Positions 1 through 8,083 of a DNA stretch of 50,274 nt are shown in pieces. Origin of the DNA: Clostridiales bacterium. Its GTDB lineage: Bacteria > Bacillota > Clostridia > Lachnospirales > Lachnospiraceae. The translations under genes were made by a program, and so were the position numbers. Location of the stretch: NCBI GenBank assembly GCA_029227635.1, contig JAQYAH010000080.1:1-50274 (forward strand), given 5' to 3'. The notes beneath the pieces were generated by a model. It did not search any database. It saw only the letters and a program-made list of their open reading frames with translations, and was not told the origin of the DNA. Numbering within the stretch: position 1 is the stretch's first letter; each line of letters begins with the position of its first letter.

Positions 1-192
1 ATTAGCCCGCTGAAAAATGCCGATTTGCTCAACTGCGTTGGGAATGAGGAGGGCAAGAAAGCCGGAGTCACATATCTGGATTCTGATTTTAAAAAGAAAA
101 ACGGATACAAACGCTCAATTGAACTTTCGGCTATACACAATCTCTATCGGCAGAATTATTGCGGTTGTATTTTTTCAAAAAGAGATAATTGA
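1..192 (+). CDS. queH: epoxyqueuosine reductase QueH, C-terminal fragment
   Basis: This is the last 63 codons of a gene that begins before the window, read in frame 1 to the TGA at 190-192. The ending has the QueH (former DUF208) pattern: a Gly-Tyr-Lys-Arg-Ser-Ile-Glu-Leu segment, then a Leu-Tyr-Arg-Gln segment and the Tyr-Cys-Gly-Cys-Ile-Phe-Ser motif, whose cysteines belong to the family's conserved metal-ligand set. QueH reduces epoxyqueuosine to queuosine in tRNA and is the non-B12 alternative to QueG. The argH ribosome binding site starts two bases after the stop, so the two genes are probably co-transcribed. Only the fragment is visible, so completeness cannot be judged. Confidence 0.85.
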   Translation: MSPLKNADLLNCVGNEEGKKAGVTYLDSDFKKKNGYKRSIELSAIHNLYRQNYCGCIFSKRDN

Positions 193-206
193 CAGGAGGT
201 AAGAAA

Positions 207-1595
207 ATGGCACAGCTCTGGGGAGGCCGTTTTACAAAAGAGACTAACAAGCTGGTTAAGGAATTCAACGATTCTCTTCCTTTTGACAAAAACCTTATCG
301 AGGAGGATATCGAGGGAAGCATTGCCCATGCATCCATGTTGGGAAAGCAGGAAATTATTCCTTTGGCAGATTCAGAAAAGATCGTAGCCGAGCTTAAGGC
401 TATTCTTGAGGAAGTGAGAGAGGGAAGTTTCGAGATCAAGGAAGGGTATGAGGATGTACACAGCCTGATCGAAGCAACACTTATTGACCGAATCGGTGAA
501 ACCGGCAAAAGACTTCACACAGGCCGCAGCAGAAACGATCAGGTTGCCCTGGATATGAAGCTTTACACCAGAAAGAAGGTAAAAGAGACCTCAGACCTTC
601 TCCTTGACCTTCAAAAAGTGCTCCTGGAGATCATGGAGGAGAATAAAGAGACTATTATGCCCGGATTTACTCACCTTCAGAAGGCACAGCCGGTGACATT
701 GGCGCACCATGTTGGAGCATATTTTGAAATGTTTGTCAGGGATCGCTCTAGGCTCACAGATCTGTATCGTCGAATGAATCTTTGTCCCCTTGGTTCAGGC
801 GCGCTTGCCGGTACCACTTATCCACTCGACAGGGATTATGTGTCGGAGCTTCTGGGTTTTGACGGACCTACCAGAAACAGCATGGATTCAGTTTCTGACA
901 GAGATTATATAGTAGACTATCTCTCTGCACTGTCCCTTGTCATGATGCATCTCAGCCGTTTTTCAGAGGAGATAATCATTTGGAACTCCAACGAGTACAG
1001 ATTTATCGAGCTGGATGATTCCTACAGCACAGGCAGCAGTATAATGCCCCAGAAAAAGAATCCTGATATTGCAGAACTGGTAAGAGGCAAGACCGGAAGA
1101 GTCTACGGCTCACTTATGAGTATTCTTACCACCTTAAAGGGAATACCTCTTGCATATAACAAGGATATGCAGGAGGATAAAGAGCCTGTCTTTGATACGG
1201 TGATCACTGTTAATCGCTCCATTGAACTTTTTGCGGGAATGCTTTCTACCATGAAGGTGAATAAGGATGTGATGCACAATAGTGCCGGAAAAGGATTCAC
1301 AAATGCAACAGATGCAGCAGACTATCTGGTAAATAAAGGTGTACCTTTCAGAGATGCTCACTCAATTATCGGACGTCTGGTACTCATTTGTATTGAGAAG
1401 GGCATCTCCATGGATGAACTTGAACTCTCCGAATACCGCAAGATATCAGATGTTTTTGAGGAGGACATCTACGAGGCCATTGCGTTAAAGACCTGTGTAG
1501 ATAAGAGAAATACCAAAGGTGCACCGGGATCTGAGGCTATTCAGGAAGAGATTGATTTTTGCAGAAATTATATTGCCGAAGAGTGTGCAAAATAA
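207..1595 (+). CDS. argH: argininosuccinate lyase
   Basis: ArgH cleaves argininosuccinate to arginine and fumarate, the last step of arginine synthesis. The 462-residue length is normal for the family. The fumarase/aspartase superfamily signature is present as [12 protein letters not shown] from residue 276, and the catalytic serine lies in it. The N-terminus Met-Ala-Gln-Leu-Trp-Gly-Gly-Arg-Phe is typical of ArgH. ATG 207 was chosen because AGGAGGT at 194-200 sits at ideal distance; an in-frame TTG at 189 lies upstream of that site. The gene follows queH by 14 bases. No terminator is visible after it, but asd has its own promoter downstream. Confidence 0.97.
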   Translation: MAQLWGGRFTKETNKLVKEFNDSLPFDKNLIEEDIEGSIAHASMLGKQEIIPLADSEKIVAELKAILEEVREGSFEIKEGYEDVHSLIEATLIDRIGETGKRLHTGRSRNDQVALDMKLYTRKKVKETSDLLLDLQKVLLEIMEENKETIMPGFTHLQKAQPVTLAHHVGAYFEMFVRDRSRLTDLYRRMNLCPLGSGALAGTTYPLDRDYVSELLGFDGPTRNSMDSVSDRDYIVDYLSALSLVMMHLSRFSEEIIIWNSNEYRFIELDDSYSTGSSIMPQKKNPDIAELVRGKTGRVYGSLMSILTTLKGIPLAYNKDMQEDKEPVFDTVITVNRSIELFAGMLSTMKVNKDVMHNSAGKGFTNATDAADYLVNKGVPFRDAHSIIGRLVLICIEKGISMDELELSEYRKISDVFEEDIYEAIALKTCVDKRNTKGAPGSEAIQEEIDFCRNYIAEECAK

Positions 1596-1606
1596 CGAAA
1601 AAAAGG

Positions 1607-1635
1607 TTGCAATTTAAGTGAAAGTGCTGTATTAT
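1607..1635 (+). promoter_or_regulatory. predicted sigma-A promoter of asd
   Basis: TTGCAA at 1607-1612 and TATTAT at 1630-1635 are separated by exactly 17 bases and lie about 60 bases before the asd start. The TTGCAA form of the -35 box recurs at other promoters in this window. Confidence 0.6.
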
Positions 1636-1696
1636 TGTCACTGTTACGGACAAATGTACGTCTCATAAAGACAAATAATTATAGAAGGTGAATGAA

Positions 1697-2782
1697 ATGG
1701 AAAAGAAATTGAAAGTCGGAATTTTAGGTGGAACAGGAATGGTTGGTCAGAGATTTATCTCCCTCCTCGATAATCACCCCTGGTTTGAAGTAGTAACCAT
1801 TGCTGCCAGCCCCAGATCTGCGGGAAAGACATATGCAGAGGCTGTAGGTGATCGCTGGAAGATTGAGAAGCCTATGCCTGAGGCTGTAAAGAACATTGTA
1901 GTTAAGAATGTTCATGAAGTAGAAGAAGTTGCTGCTTCTGTTGACTTCCTTTTCAGTGCTGTCGACATGTCGAAGGATGAGATTAAGGCAATCGAAGAAG
2001 AGTATGCTAAGACAGAGACCCCTGTCGTGTCCAACAACAGCGCACACAGATGGACTCCTGATGTCCCCATGGTAATTCCTGAAATCAACCCTCAGCACTT
2101 TGAGGTTATTGAAGATCAGAAGAAGCGTCTTGGAACAAAGAGAGGATTTATTGCGGTTAAGCCTAATTGTTCTATCCAGAGCTACACTCCCTGCATTGCA
2201 GCATGGAAAGAGTTCGAGCCTGAAGAACTTGTGGTTACCACTTATCAGGCAATCTCCGGTGCCGGAAAGACTTTCAAAGATTGGCCTGAGATGGTAGAGA
2301 ATATTATCCCTTACATTGGCGGAGAGGAAGCTAAGAGTGAGGATGAGCCTCTCAAGGTTTTCGGTAAGGTAGAGAATGGTGAGATAGTCAAGGCGAACGG
2401 TCCCAGAATCACATGTCAGTGTGTGAGAGTACCTGTACTTAATGGTCACACAGCTGCTGTATTTATCCGTTTCGGAAAGAAACCTACAAAGGAACAGCTC
2501 GTTGAGAAGCTTGTTAACTTTAAGGGAGCTCCTCAGGAACTTGATCTTCCCAGCGCTCCTAAGCAGTTCATCCAGTATCTTGAAGATGATAACCGCCCTC
2601 AGGTTAAGCTTGATGTTGACTATGAGAATGGAATGGGAGTAAGCGTTGGCCGTCTCCGTGAAGACACTATCTATGATTTCAAGTTCATTGGTCTCTCTCA
2701 CAATACTCTCAGAGGAGCGGCCGGTGGAGCAGTTCTCTGTGCAGAGACTCTTGTTGCAAAGGGTTACATCTCAGCAAAATAA
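1697..2782 (+). CDS. asd: aspartate-semialdehyde dehydrogenase, archaeal/fungal-type
   Basis: Asd reduces aspartyl-4-phosphate to aspartate semialdehyde, the branch point for lysine, threonine, methionine and peptidoglycan diaminopimelate. The 361-residue protein opens with a Rossmann motif, Gly-Gly-Thr-Gly-Met-Val-Gly-Gln at residues 11-18, and has the catalytic cysteine C158 in Lys-Pro-Asn-Cys-Ser. Its length and sequence style fit the archaeal/yeast HOM2-like subgroup rather than the classical Bacillus/E. coli form. ATG 1697 was chosen because AGAAGG at 1683-1688 is spaced for it; a GTG at 1688 is in frame but touches that site. It is flanked by its own promoter and by a strong terminator, so it is probably monocistronic. 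Confidence 0.95.
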   Translation: MEKKLKVGILGGTGMVGQRFISLLDNHPWFEVVTIAASPRSAGKTYAEAVGDRWKIEKPMPEAVKNIVVKNVHEVEEVAASVDFLFSAVDMSKDEIKAIEEEYAKTETPVVSNNSAHRWTPDVPMVIPEINPQHFEVIEDQKKRLGTKRGFIAVKPNCSIQSYTPCIAAWKEFEPEELVVTTYQAISGAGKTFKDWPEMVENIIPYIGGEEAKSEDEPLKVFGKVENGEIVKANGPRITCQCVRVPVLNGHTAAVFIRFGKKPTKEQLVEKLVNFKGAPQELDLPSAPKQFIQYLEDDNRPQVKLDVDYENGMGVSVGRLREDTIYDFKFIGLSHNTLRGAAGGAVLCAETLVAKGYISAK

Positions 2783-2826
2783 ATACTGAATCACATATTG
2801 TTTTATGTAATAAAAAGTGATATCAT

Positions 2827-2854
2827 AGAGGCGAATCAGATTCGCCTCTTTTTT
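2827..2854 (+). terminator. Rho-independent terminator of asd
   Basis: A perfect 10-bp stem (2827-2836 with 2840-2849) with a three-base loop is followed by a run of T to 2854. Confidence 0.9.
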
Positions 2855-2856
2855 AC

Positions 2857-2885
2857 TTGACACATTATATGAAAATAAGTAATAT
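2857..2885 (+). promoter_or_regulatory. predicted promoter of recA
   Basis: TTGACA at 2857-2862, a 17-base spacer and TAATAT at 2880-2885. The -35 starts two bases after the upstream terminator's T-run. The LexA box lies just downstream, around the expected start of transcription. Confidence 0.8.
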
Positions 2886-2897
2886 TAAACTATAAAA

Positions 2898-2911
2898 CGA
2901 ACATATGTTTG
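2898..2911 (+). promoter_or_regulatory. LexA (DinR-type) SOS box of recA
   Basis: CGAACATATGTTTG matches the Gram-positive LexA consensus CGAAC-N4-GTTCG at all but one position. The central AACATATGTT is a perfect palindrome. It lies 12 bases after the -10 box and 15 bases before the start codon, where bound LexA would block transcription. Confidence 0.88.
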
Positions 2912-2926
2912 CTAAAGGAGATTCAG

Positions 2927-3979
2927 ATGAGCAATACTAAAGATCAGGCAGAGAAACTTAAGGCACTAGACGCAGCCATTTCCAAGATAGAGAAAGATTT
3001 TGGCAAGGGCGCTATAATGAAGATGGGTGATCCCAGATTTAACATAGATGTTGAAGCAACCCCCACAGGTTCGTTGAGCCTGGATGTGGCTCTTGGAATC
3101 GGAGGTATTCCCAAGGGAAGAATTATTGAGATTTACGGACCTGAGTCTAGTGGTAAGACAACAGTAGCTCTCCATATGGTTGCAGAGGTTCAGAAGCGTG
3201 GCGGAATTGCTGGTTTCGTTGACGCAGAGCATGCTCTTGATCCGGTGTATGCAAAGAATATTGGTGTTAAGATCGAAGACCTTTACATTTCCCAGCCTGA
3301 CAGCGGTGAGCAGGCATTGGAGATCACAGAGACAATGGTAAGATCCGGTGCTATGGATATAATCATTGTGGACTCGGTTGCAGCCCTTGTTACCAAGGCT
3401 GAGATTGATGGCGATATGGGTGATGCCCACGTGGGACAGCAGGCACGACTTATGTCCCAGGCTATGAGGAAGCTTACTCCGGCTATCAGTAAGAGCAACT
3501 GTTCAGTTATTTTCATCAATCAGCTCAGAGAGAAGGTTGGTGTAATGTACGGAAATCCTGAAACCACCACGGGAGGTCGGGCTCTGAAATTCTATTCCTC
3601 GGTGCGAATTGACATCCGTAAGATCGAAGCACTTAAGAAGAATGGAGAGGTATATGGAAACAGAGTAAGAGCCAAGATCGTTAAGAACAAGGTGGCTCCT
3701 CCTTTTAAAGAGGCAGAGTTTGATATCCTTTTTGGCAGGGGAATCTCAAGAATGGCTGATATAGTAGATCTCGCAGCCAATATTGATGTTATTCATAAGA
3801 GTGGTTCCTGGTATGCCTATAACGGTGACAAGATCGGACAAGGCAGGGATAATGCCAAGGAATACCTTGAGAATAATCCTCAGATCGCTGCAGCGGTAGA
3901 GACTGCTGTAAGAGAGCATTATGGCCTTTCCCCGGATGTGCCCGTGGATAATGACTCCCTTGAGTTTGTGGAGATTTAA
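2927..3979 (+). CDS. recA: recombinase RecA
   Basis: RecA forms filaments on single-stranded DNA, catalyses strand exchange and triggers LexA self-cleavage. The 350-residue length is typical. The Walker A motif Gly-Pro-Glu-Ser-Ser-Gly-Lys-Thr-Thr starts at residue 71 with K77, and the Asp-Gly-Asp-Met-Gly-Asp and Asn-Gln-Leu-Arg core segments are present. ATG 2927 follows AAAGGAG at 2914-2920; a TTG at 2909 is in frame but lies within the SOS box. The promoter-LexA box layout predicts DNA-damage induction. recX follows by seven bases, as in many Firmicutes. Confidence 0.98.
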   Translation: MSNTKDQAEKLKALDAAISKIEKDFGKGAIMKMGDPRFNIDVEATPTGSLSLDVALGIGGIPKGRIIEIYGPESSGKTTVALHMVAEVQKRGGIAGFVDAEHALDPVYAKNIGVKIEDLYISQPDSGEQALEITETMVRSGAMDIIIVDSVAALVTKAEIDGDMGDAHVGQQARLMSQAMRKLTPAISKSNCSVIFINQLREKVGVMYGNPETTTGGRALKFYSSVRIDIRKIEALKKNGEVYGNRVRAKIVKNKVAPPFKEAEFDILFGRGISRMADIVDLAANIDVIHKSGSWYAYNGDKIGQGRDNAKEYLENNPQIAAAVETAVREHYGLSPDVPVDNDSLEFVEI

Positions 3980-3986
3980 ATAGTAT

Positions 3987-4607
3987 ATGGAGCGAGTAGT
4001 AACTGCTATCACACCTATTAATACAAGTAAATCTAGAGTGTTTATAAATGATGAATTCGCCTTTATTCTTTACAAAGGCGAATTGCGTCGTTTCAGAGTC
4101 ACTCAAGGAGAACCTTTGGAGGATGCCGTTTATGAACGAATCTGTAATGAAGTCATCCCCCAGAGGGCTAAGCAGAGAATGCTTAATCTGGTAACAGAGC
4201 GAGACCGTACAGAGTATCAGCTCAGAGAGAAACTCCAGATGGGAGAGTATCCGGAAAGCGTTATTGATGAGGTGGTGAAGCTTGCGAAGCAGCACGGATT
4301 TATTAATGATCGCAGATATGCGGAGAATTACATTTATTCAAAGAAGGATAAGAAGAGTATCAGAGAGATTCAAATGGATCTGAGAAAACGGGGAGTAGAT
4401 CCGGATGTCATAGATCAGATGTTTGAGAATCAGAATATCGTGGATGAGGAGGCTTCAGTTCTCAGAATTCTTGAGAAGAAATACTCATTGAATGAATATC
4501 CGGACTATAGCACGAAACAGAAGATTTTTGCATATTTTGCACGAAAAGGGTACTCCTTTGATGCTATTTCATCGGCAATAAGCAAGTATCTTGACAATAA
4601 ACACTAA
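3987..4607 (+). CDS. recX: regulatory protein RecX
   Basis: RecX binds RecA filaments and modulates or inhibits strand exchange. This 206-residue protein has the family's helical three-fold repeats, with motifs such as Arg-Thr-Glu-Tyr-Gln-Leu-Arg-Glu-Lys-Leu and Gly-Phe-Ile-Asn-Asp-Arg-Arg-Tyr-Ala near residues 70-110. It starts seven bases after recA with only a weak ribosome binding site, so translation is probably coupled to recA and expression rises with the SOS response. A promoter for rny is embedded in its last codons. Confidence 0.9.
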   Translation: MERVVTAITPINTSKSRVFINDEFAFILYKGELRRFRVTQGEPLEDAVYERICNEVIPQRAKQRMLNLVTERDRTEYQLREKLQMGEYPESVIDEVVKLAKQHGFINDRRYAENYIYSKKDKKSIREIQMDLRKRGVDPDVIDQMFENQNIVDEEASVLRILEKKYSLNEYPDYSTKQKIFAYFARKGYSFDAISSAISKYLDNKH

Positions 4608-4619
4608 ACAGTATAATAT
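4591..4619 (+). promoter_or_regulatory. predicted promoter of rny, inside the recX 3' end
   Basis: TTGACA at 4591-4596, 17 bases, then TAATAT at 4614-4619. An overlapping TATAAT at 4612-4617 would give a 15-base spacer. It would let rny be transcribed independently of the SOS-controlled recA-recX unit. Confidence 0.65.
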
Positions 4620-4669
4620 AATAATGTTGTAAATTTTGTACAATGAAAACTAAATAAGGAGGAACTCCA

Positions 4670-6226
4670 GTGCCCAATATTATAGGTTACGTGGCAGCGG
4701 TGGTTCTTACATTAGTAATAGCTGTACCTATATCTTGTTTTGTCGCTGTTGCCCAGCGAAAGAAGAAAGTCGAGGCTAAGATCGGCTCAGCTGAGGAGAA
4801 GGCAAGAGAGATTATTGATGAAGCTATGAAGACTGCAGAGAGCAAGAAACGCGAAGCTTTGCTTGAAGCCAAGGAGGAGAATCTCAAGGCAAGAAATGAA
4901 CTTGAGAAGGAGACCAGAGAGCGAAGAGCAGAGATTAAGAAGTATGAGAGTCGTGTTGTTGCCAAGGAAGAGTCTCTTGATAAGAAGACAGTGTCTATCG
5001 AACACAGAGAATCAGTCCTTTCTGCAAAAGAATCCGCCCTTGCTAAACGCGAGCAGGAAGTTCGCGAACTGCATGATAAGAGAGTACAGGAACTGGAGCG
5101 AATCTCAGGATTAACTTCCGAACAGGCAAAGGAATACCTGTTAAAAGCTGTTGAAGATGATGTCAAACGTGATACCGCAAAACTTGTAAAAGAGCTTGAG
5201 ACTCAGGCCAAGGAAGAGGCTGCTAAGAAAGCGAAGGAGTATGTTGTAGGTGCAATACAGAAATGTGCTGTAGACCATGTTGCAGAGTCGACAATTACTG
5301 TTGTGCCCCTTCCTAACGACGAGATGAAGGGCCGCATCATTGGACGAGAGGGTCGAAACATTCGCACTCTCGAGACAATGACCGGAGTTGAACTCATTAT
5401 AGACGATACTCCCGAGGCGGTCGTACTTTCAGGATTTGATCCGATAAGACGTGAAGTTGCAAGAATTGCTCTTGAGAAGCTTATCTTAGATGGACGTATC
5501 CATCCTGCCAGAATCGAAGAGATGATCGAGAAGGCAAGAAGAGAAGTAGAGACAACTATCCGAGAGGAAGGTGAGGCTGCCGTAATTGAGGTTGGCATTA
5601 CCGGACTCCACCCCGAACTTATTAGACTTTTAGGAAGAATGAAGTATCGTACCAGCTACGGTCAGAATGCTCTCAAGCATTCCATTGAAGTAGCTCAGCT
5701 TACCGGTGCACTTGCAGGAGAGATCGGACTTGATGTTCGTACTGCTAAACGTGCCGGATTTCTCCATGATATTGGTAAATCAATCGACCACGAAGTGGAA
5801 GGTTCACATATTCAGATCGGCGCAGATCTTTGTAGAAAGTACAAAGAGTCTCCGCTTATCATTAATGCTGTTGAGGCTCATCATGGTGATGTTGAACCTA
5901 CAAGCCTTATTGCATGTTTGGTTCAGGCTGCAGATGCGGTTAGTGCGGCCCGTCCCGGTGCAAGAAGAGAAACATTAGAGACATATACAAACAGACTTAA
6001 ACAGTTAGAGGAAATCGCAGACGCTTACAATGGCGTTGAGAAGTCATTTGCTATACAGGCAGGTAGAGAGATTCGTGTAATGGTAGTTCCTGAGCAGGTT
6101 ACTGACTCAGACATGGTTCTCATGGCTAGAGATATTGCAAAGCAGATTGAATTTGAATTAGAATATCCCGGTCAGATAAAGGTAAATGTTATCAGAGAAT
6201 CAAGAGTAACAGATTACGCTAAGTAG
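4670..6226 (+). CDS. rny: ribonuclease Y
   Basis: RNase Y is a membrane-anchored endonuclease that starts mRNA decay in many Firmicutes. The 518 residues show the full family order: one N-terminal transmembrane helix (about 3-27), a long charged coiled coil (about 30-200), a KH domain with [10 protein letters not shown] from residue 221, and an HD phosphohydrolase domain with His366-Asp367 in His-Asp-Ile-Gly-Lys. The start is GTG 4670, preceded by AAGGAGG at 4657-4663. It ends in its own terminator. Confidence 0.97.
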   Translation: MPNIIGYVAAVVLTLVIAVPISCFVAVAQRKKKVEAKIGSAEEKAREIIDEAMKTAESKKREALLEAKEENLKARNELEKETRERRAEIKKYESRVVAKEESLDKKTVSIEHRESVLSAKESALAKREQEVRELHDKRVQELERISGLTSEQAKEYLLKAVEDDVKRDTAKLVKELETQAKEEAAKKAKEYVVGAIQKCAVDHVAESTITVVPLPNDEMKGRIIGREGRNIRTLETMTGVELIIDDTPEAVVLSGFDPIRREVARIALEKLILDGRIHPARIEEMIEKARREVETTIREEGEAAVIEVGITGLHPELIRLLGRMKYRTSYGQNALKHSIEVAQLTGALAGEIGLDVRTAKRAGFLHDIGKSIDHEVEGSHIQIGADLCRKYKESPLIINAVEAHHGDVEPTSLIACLVQAADAVSAARPGARRETLETYTNRLKQLEEIADAYNGVEKSFAIQAGREIRVMVVPEQVTDSDMVLMARDIAKQIEFELEYPGQIKVNVIRESRVTDYAK

Positions 6227-6237
6227 TTAATTGATTT

Positions 6238-6274
6238 GACGCAATACTGACAATTGTCGGTATTGCGTCTTTTT
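6238..6274 (+). terminator. Rho-independent terminator of rny
   Basis: A 14-bp stem (6238-6251 with 6256-6269, one G-T pair) with loop AATT is followed by five T. Confidence 0.92.
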
Positions 6275-6280
6275 CATTTA

Positions 6281-6331
6281 AAAAATCTTTGCCCCTGTCG
6301 AGCACAGAACTTGTGTTGGACAGAGGCAAAG
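6281..6331 (-). terminator. terminator of the minus-strand DAHP synthase gene
   Basis: Arms 6287-6299 and 6319-6331 pair over 13 positions with one mismatch, and an inner CACA/TGTG stem continues the hairpin. On the minus strand it is followed by a T-run (A-run at 6280-6285). It is back to back with the rny terminator. Confidence 0.82.
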
Positions 6332-6361
6332 AATCCTTTGCATAATTATTCTAATTTGATT

Positions 6362-7390
6362 TTAGCAGGTTTCAGCAATCTCAAGGATAAGATCCTCTGT
6401 AGCATTCCATCCAAGGCAGGGATCAGTAATTGATTTACCGTAAACACCTTCACCGATCTTCTGGGAGCCTGATTCGATGTAGCTTTCAATCATAAAACCT
6501 TTGACCATCTTATGAATAACAGGAGAGAGCTGTCTGTTTAGAAGTACTTCTCTTGCGATTCGAATCTGTTCCATGTATTTCTTTCCGGAGTTAGCGTGAT
6601 TGGTATCAACAATAACCGCGGGGTTCTTATAGTCGCCATTCATATAGAGGGTGGAGAGGAATTCAAGATCCTCATAGTGATAATTGGGAATGTTATTACC
6701 GTGTTTGTTTACTTCACCACGCATGATTACATGGGCAAGAGGGTTACCGCTGCTCTGCACATCCCAACCTCTGAAGATGAAACGGTGTCCGTTCTGAGCC
6801 GCATGAATAGCATTGAGCATGATCTTGAGATCTCCGCTGGTGGGATTCTTCATACCCATGGGAACATCGAGGCAGCTTGCAACAAGTCTGTGCTGTTGAT
6901 CCTCAACACTTCTTGCACCTACGGCACAGTAGGAGAGAACATCTGAGAGATACCACCAGTTCTCCGGATAGAGCATCTCATCGGCAGTTCCAAGGCCGGA
7001 GACTTCAATAGCTCTTGTGTGAAGTCGGCGGGTAGCCACTATTCCCTCAAAAAGATCAGGAGCCGATTCGGGGTCCGGCTGGTGAAGAAGTCCTTTGTAG
7101 CCGTCACCGGTAGTTCTGGGCTTATTGGTATAGATTCTGGGGATAAGTACCAGCTTATCGCTGACTTTCTCCTGAACGTCTCTGAGTCGAGATACGTAAT
7201 CCAGCACCGCATCTTCGTTGTCTGCGGAGCATGGGCCTATAACAAGAACCAGCTTGTCGGATTCTCCGGTGAATACATCCTTGATGAGTGCATCTTGTTT
7301 TGCTTTAGCTTCAATAATGTTATCAGAAAGAGGGTACATCTCTTTAAGAGTTTTCGGTACCGGCAGCTTTCTGTAGAATTCAATAGCCAT
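6362..7390 (-). CDS. 3-deoxy-7-phosphoheptulonate (DAHP) synthase, class I
   Basis: DAHP synthase condenses phosphoenolpyruvate with erythrose-4-phosphate, the first step of aromatic amino acid synthesis. The 342-residue protein has class I AroF/G/H hallmarks: Gly-Pro-Cys-Ser-Ala in the metal/PEP site, Lys-Pro-Arg-Thr, Gly-Ala-Arg-Ser-Val-Glu and Asp-Thr-Asn-His-Ala-Asn-Ser-Gly-Lys. The start at 7390 was chosen because GGAGGAAG sits just upstream; an in-frame start 36 bases earlier would add residues not expected in the family. The isozyme letter cannot be assigned from sequence alone. It is transcribed away from the iron-sulfur operon. Confidence 0.95.
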   Translation of the reverse strand: MAIEFYRKLPVPKTLKEMYPLSDNIIEAKAKQDALIKDVFTGESDKLVLVIGPCSADNEDAVLDYVSRLRDVQEKVSDKLVLIPRIYTNKPRTTGDGYKGLLHQPDPESAPDLFEGIVATRRLHTRAIEVSGLGTADEMLYPENWWYLSDVLSYCAVGARSVEDQQHRLVASCLDVPMGMKNPTSGDLKIMLNAIHAAQNGHRFIFRGWDVQSSGNPLAHVIMRGEVNKHGNNIPNYHYEDLEFLSTLYMNGDYKNPAVIVDTNHANSGKKYMEQIRIAREVLLNRQLSPVIHKMVKGFMIESYIESGSQKIGEGVYGKSITDPCLGWNATEDLILEIAETC

Positions 7391-7421
7391 AATTCTTCCT
7401 CCAAAAACAAAAATCAATGAT

Positions 7422-7450
7422 ATCATAATACATTTAACGCTTTAATGCAA
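7422..7450 (-). promoter_or_regulatory. predicted promoter of the DAHP synthase gene
   Basis: Read on the minus strand: TTGCAT (7450-7445), a 17-base spacer, then TATGAT (7427-7422), about 32 bases before the start codon. Confidence 0.65.
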
Positions 7451-7479
7451 TAAAGTTTTTGGGAAAAGTTTATCAGATA

Positions 7480-7508
7480 TTGACACCTATTTTTGCCGGT
7501 GTTATTCT
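7480..7508 (+). promoter_or_regulatory. predicted promoter of the iscR-iscS-nifU-mnmA operon
   Basis: TTGACA at 7480-7485, 17 bases, then TATTCT at 7503-7508. A palindrome lies immediately downstream. Confidence 0.75.
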
Positions 7509-7510
7509 TT

Positions 7511-7526
7511 ACTAGGAAATCCTAGT
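7511..7526 (+). promoter_or_regulatory. palindromic operator candidate, probably for the Rrf2 regulator
   Basis: ACTAGG-AAAT-CCTAGT is a perfect 6+4+6 inverted repeat starting two bases after the -10 box, so it covers the likely transcription start. A related half-motif (ACTACTGGGAAT) follows at about 7529-7540. Its position just ahead of an IscR-like gene suggests autorepression; this is inference from placement. Confidence 0.6.
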
Positions 7527-7564
7527 GAACTACTGGGAATTAAAGAAATAGAAGGTGAATTGAA

Positions 7565-8038
7565 TTGAAGCTATCGACAAGAGGCAGGTACGGGCTTCGG
7601 GCAATGATCGATATTGCACAGTATTCAGGCATTCAGACAGTATCAATTTCTGACATTTGCAAGAGGCAGAGTATTTCGGAAAGCTATCTTGAACAGATAA
7701 TAGCTGTTTTGAAGAAATCAGGGCTTCTCGTGAGCAAGAGAGGTGCCGGGGGTGGTTATCTTCTGACAAGACCCATGGAAGAAATCTCTGTAGGAGATAT
7801 TCTCAGGGCACTGGAAGGAGGACTTGAGCCGGTTGAATGTCCGGCTCTTAAAGAGGAGTCCGGCTGCCGAAGTGCGGATACATGTGTGACGAAATATGTC
7901 TGGAAGAGGATCAATGACAGTATCAATGACACAGTGGATAAGATTATGCTCTCGGAACTGGTTGATACAAGTATAAAAGTTTCCGATAACAGGAATGAAT
8001 CAAATTCAGACAGAGAGTGCTGTAAGAAACAGAGTTAG
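7565..8038 (+). CDS. iscR: Rrf2-family transcriptional regulator, IscR-like
   Basis: The 157-residue protein has the Rrf2 winged helix at its N-terminus (Met-Lys-Leu-Ser-Thr-Arg-Gly-Arg-Tyr-Gly-Leu-Arg-Ala, with Ser-Glu-Ser-Tyr-Leu-Glu-Gln-Ile as recognition helix). Three cysteines, C92, C101 and C107, sit where IscR holds its [2Fe-2S] cluster, though the first spacing is longer than in E. coli (92, 98, 104). The start is TTG 7565 with AGAAGG upstream; nearby alternatives are out of frame or stopped. It leads an operon with cysteine desulfurase, scaffold and mnmA, so it most likely senses Fe-S status and represses its own operon. CymR-like cysteine control is less likely given the cysteines. 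Confidence 0.85.
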   Translation: MKLSTRGRYGLRAMIDIAQYSGIQTVSISDICKRQSISESYLEQIIAVLKKSGLLVSKRGAGGGYLLTRPMEEISVGDILRALEGGLEPVECPALKEESGCRSADTCVTKYVWKRINDSINDTVDKIMLSELVDTSIKVSDNRNESNSDRECCKKQS

Positions 8039-8083
8039 TTAATAATCACAGTGAAATATATTTATCAGAAAGAAGGCATTAGA

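Noticed and set aside
17-202. 61-codon open frame at the window start
   Set aside because: Frame 1 of the same stretch encodes the convincing QueH C-terminus, so this frame is a shadow.
1724-2701. Long open frame (325 codons) antisense to asd
   Set aside because: It mirrors the codon pattern of asd, has no ribosome binding site and no recognisable protein features.
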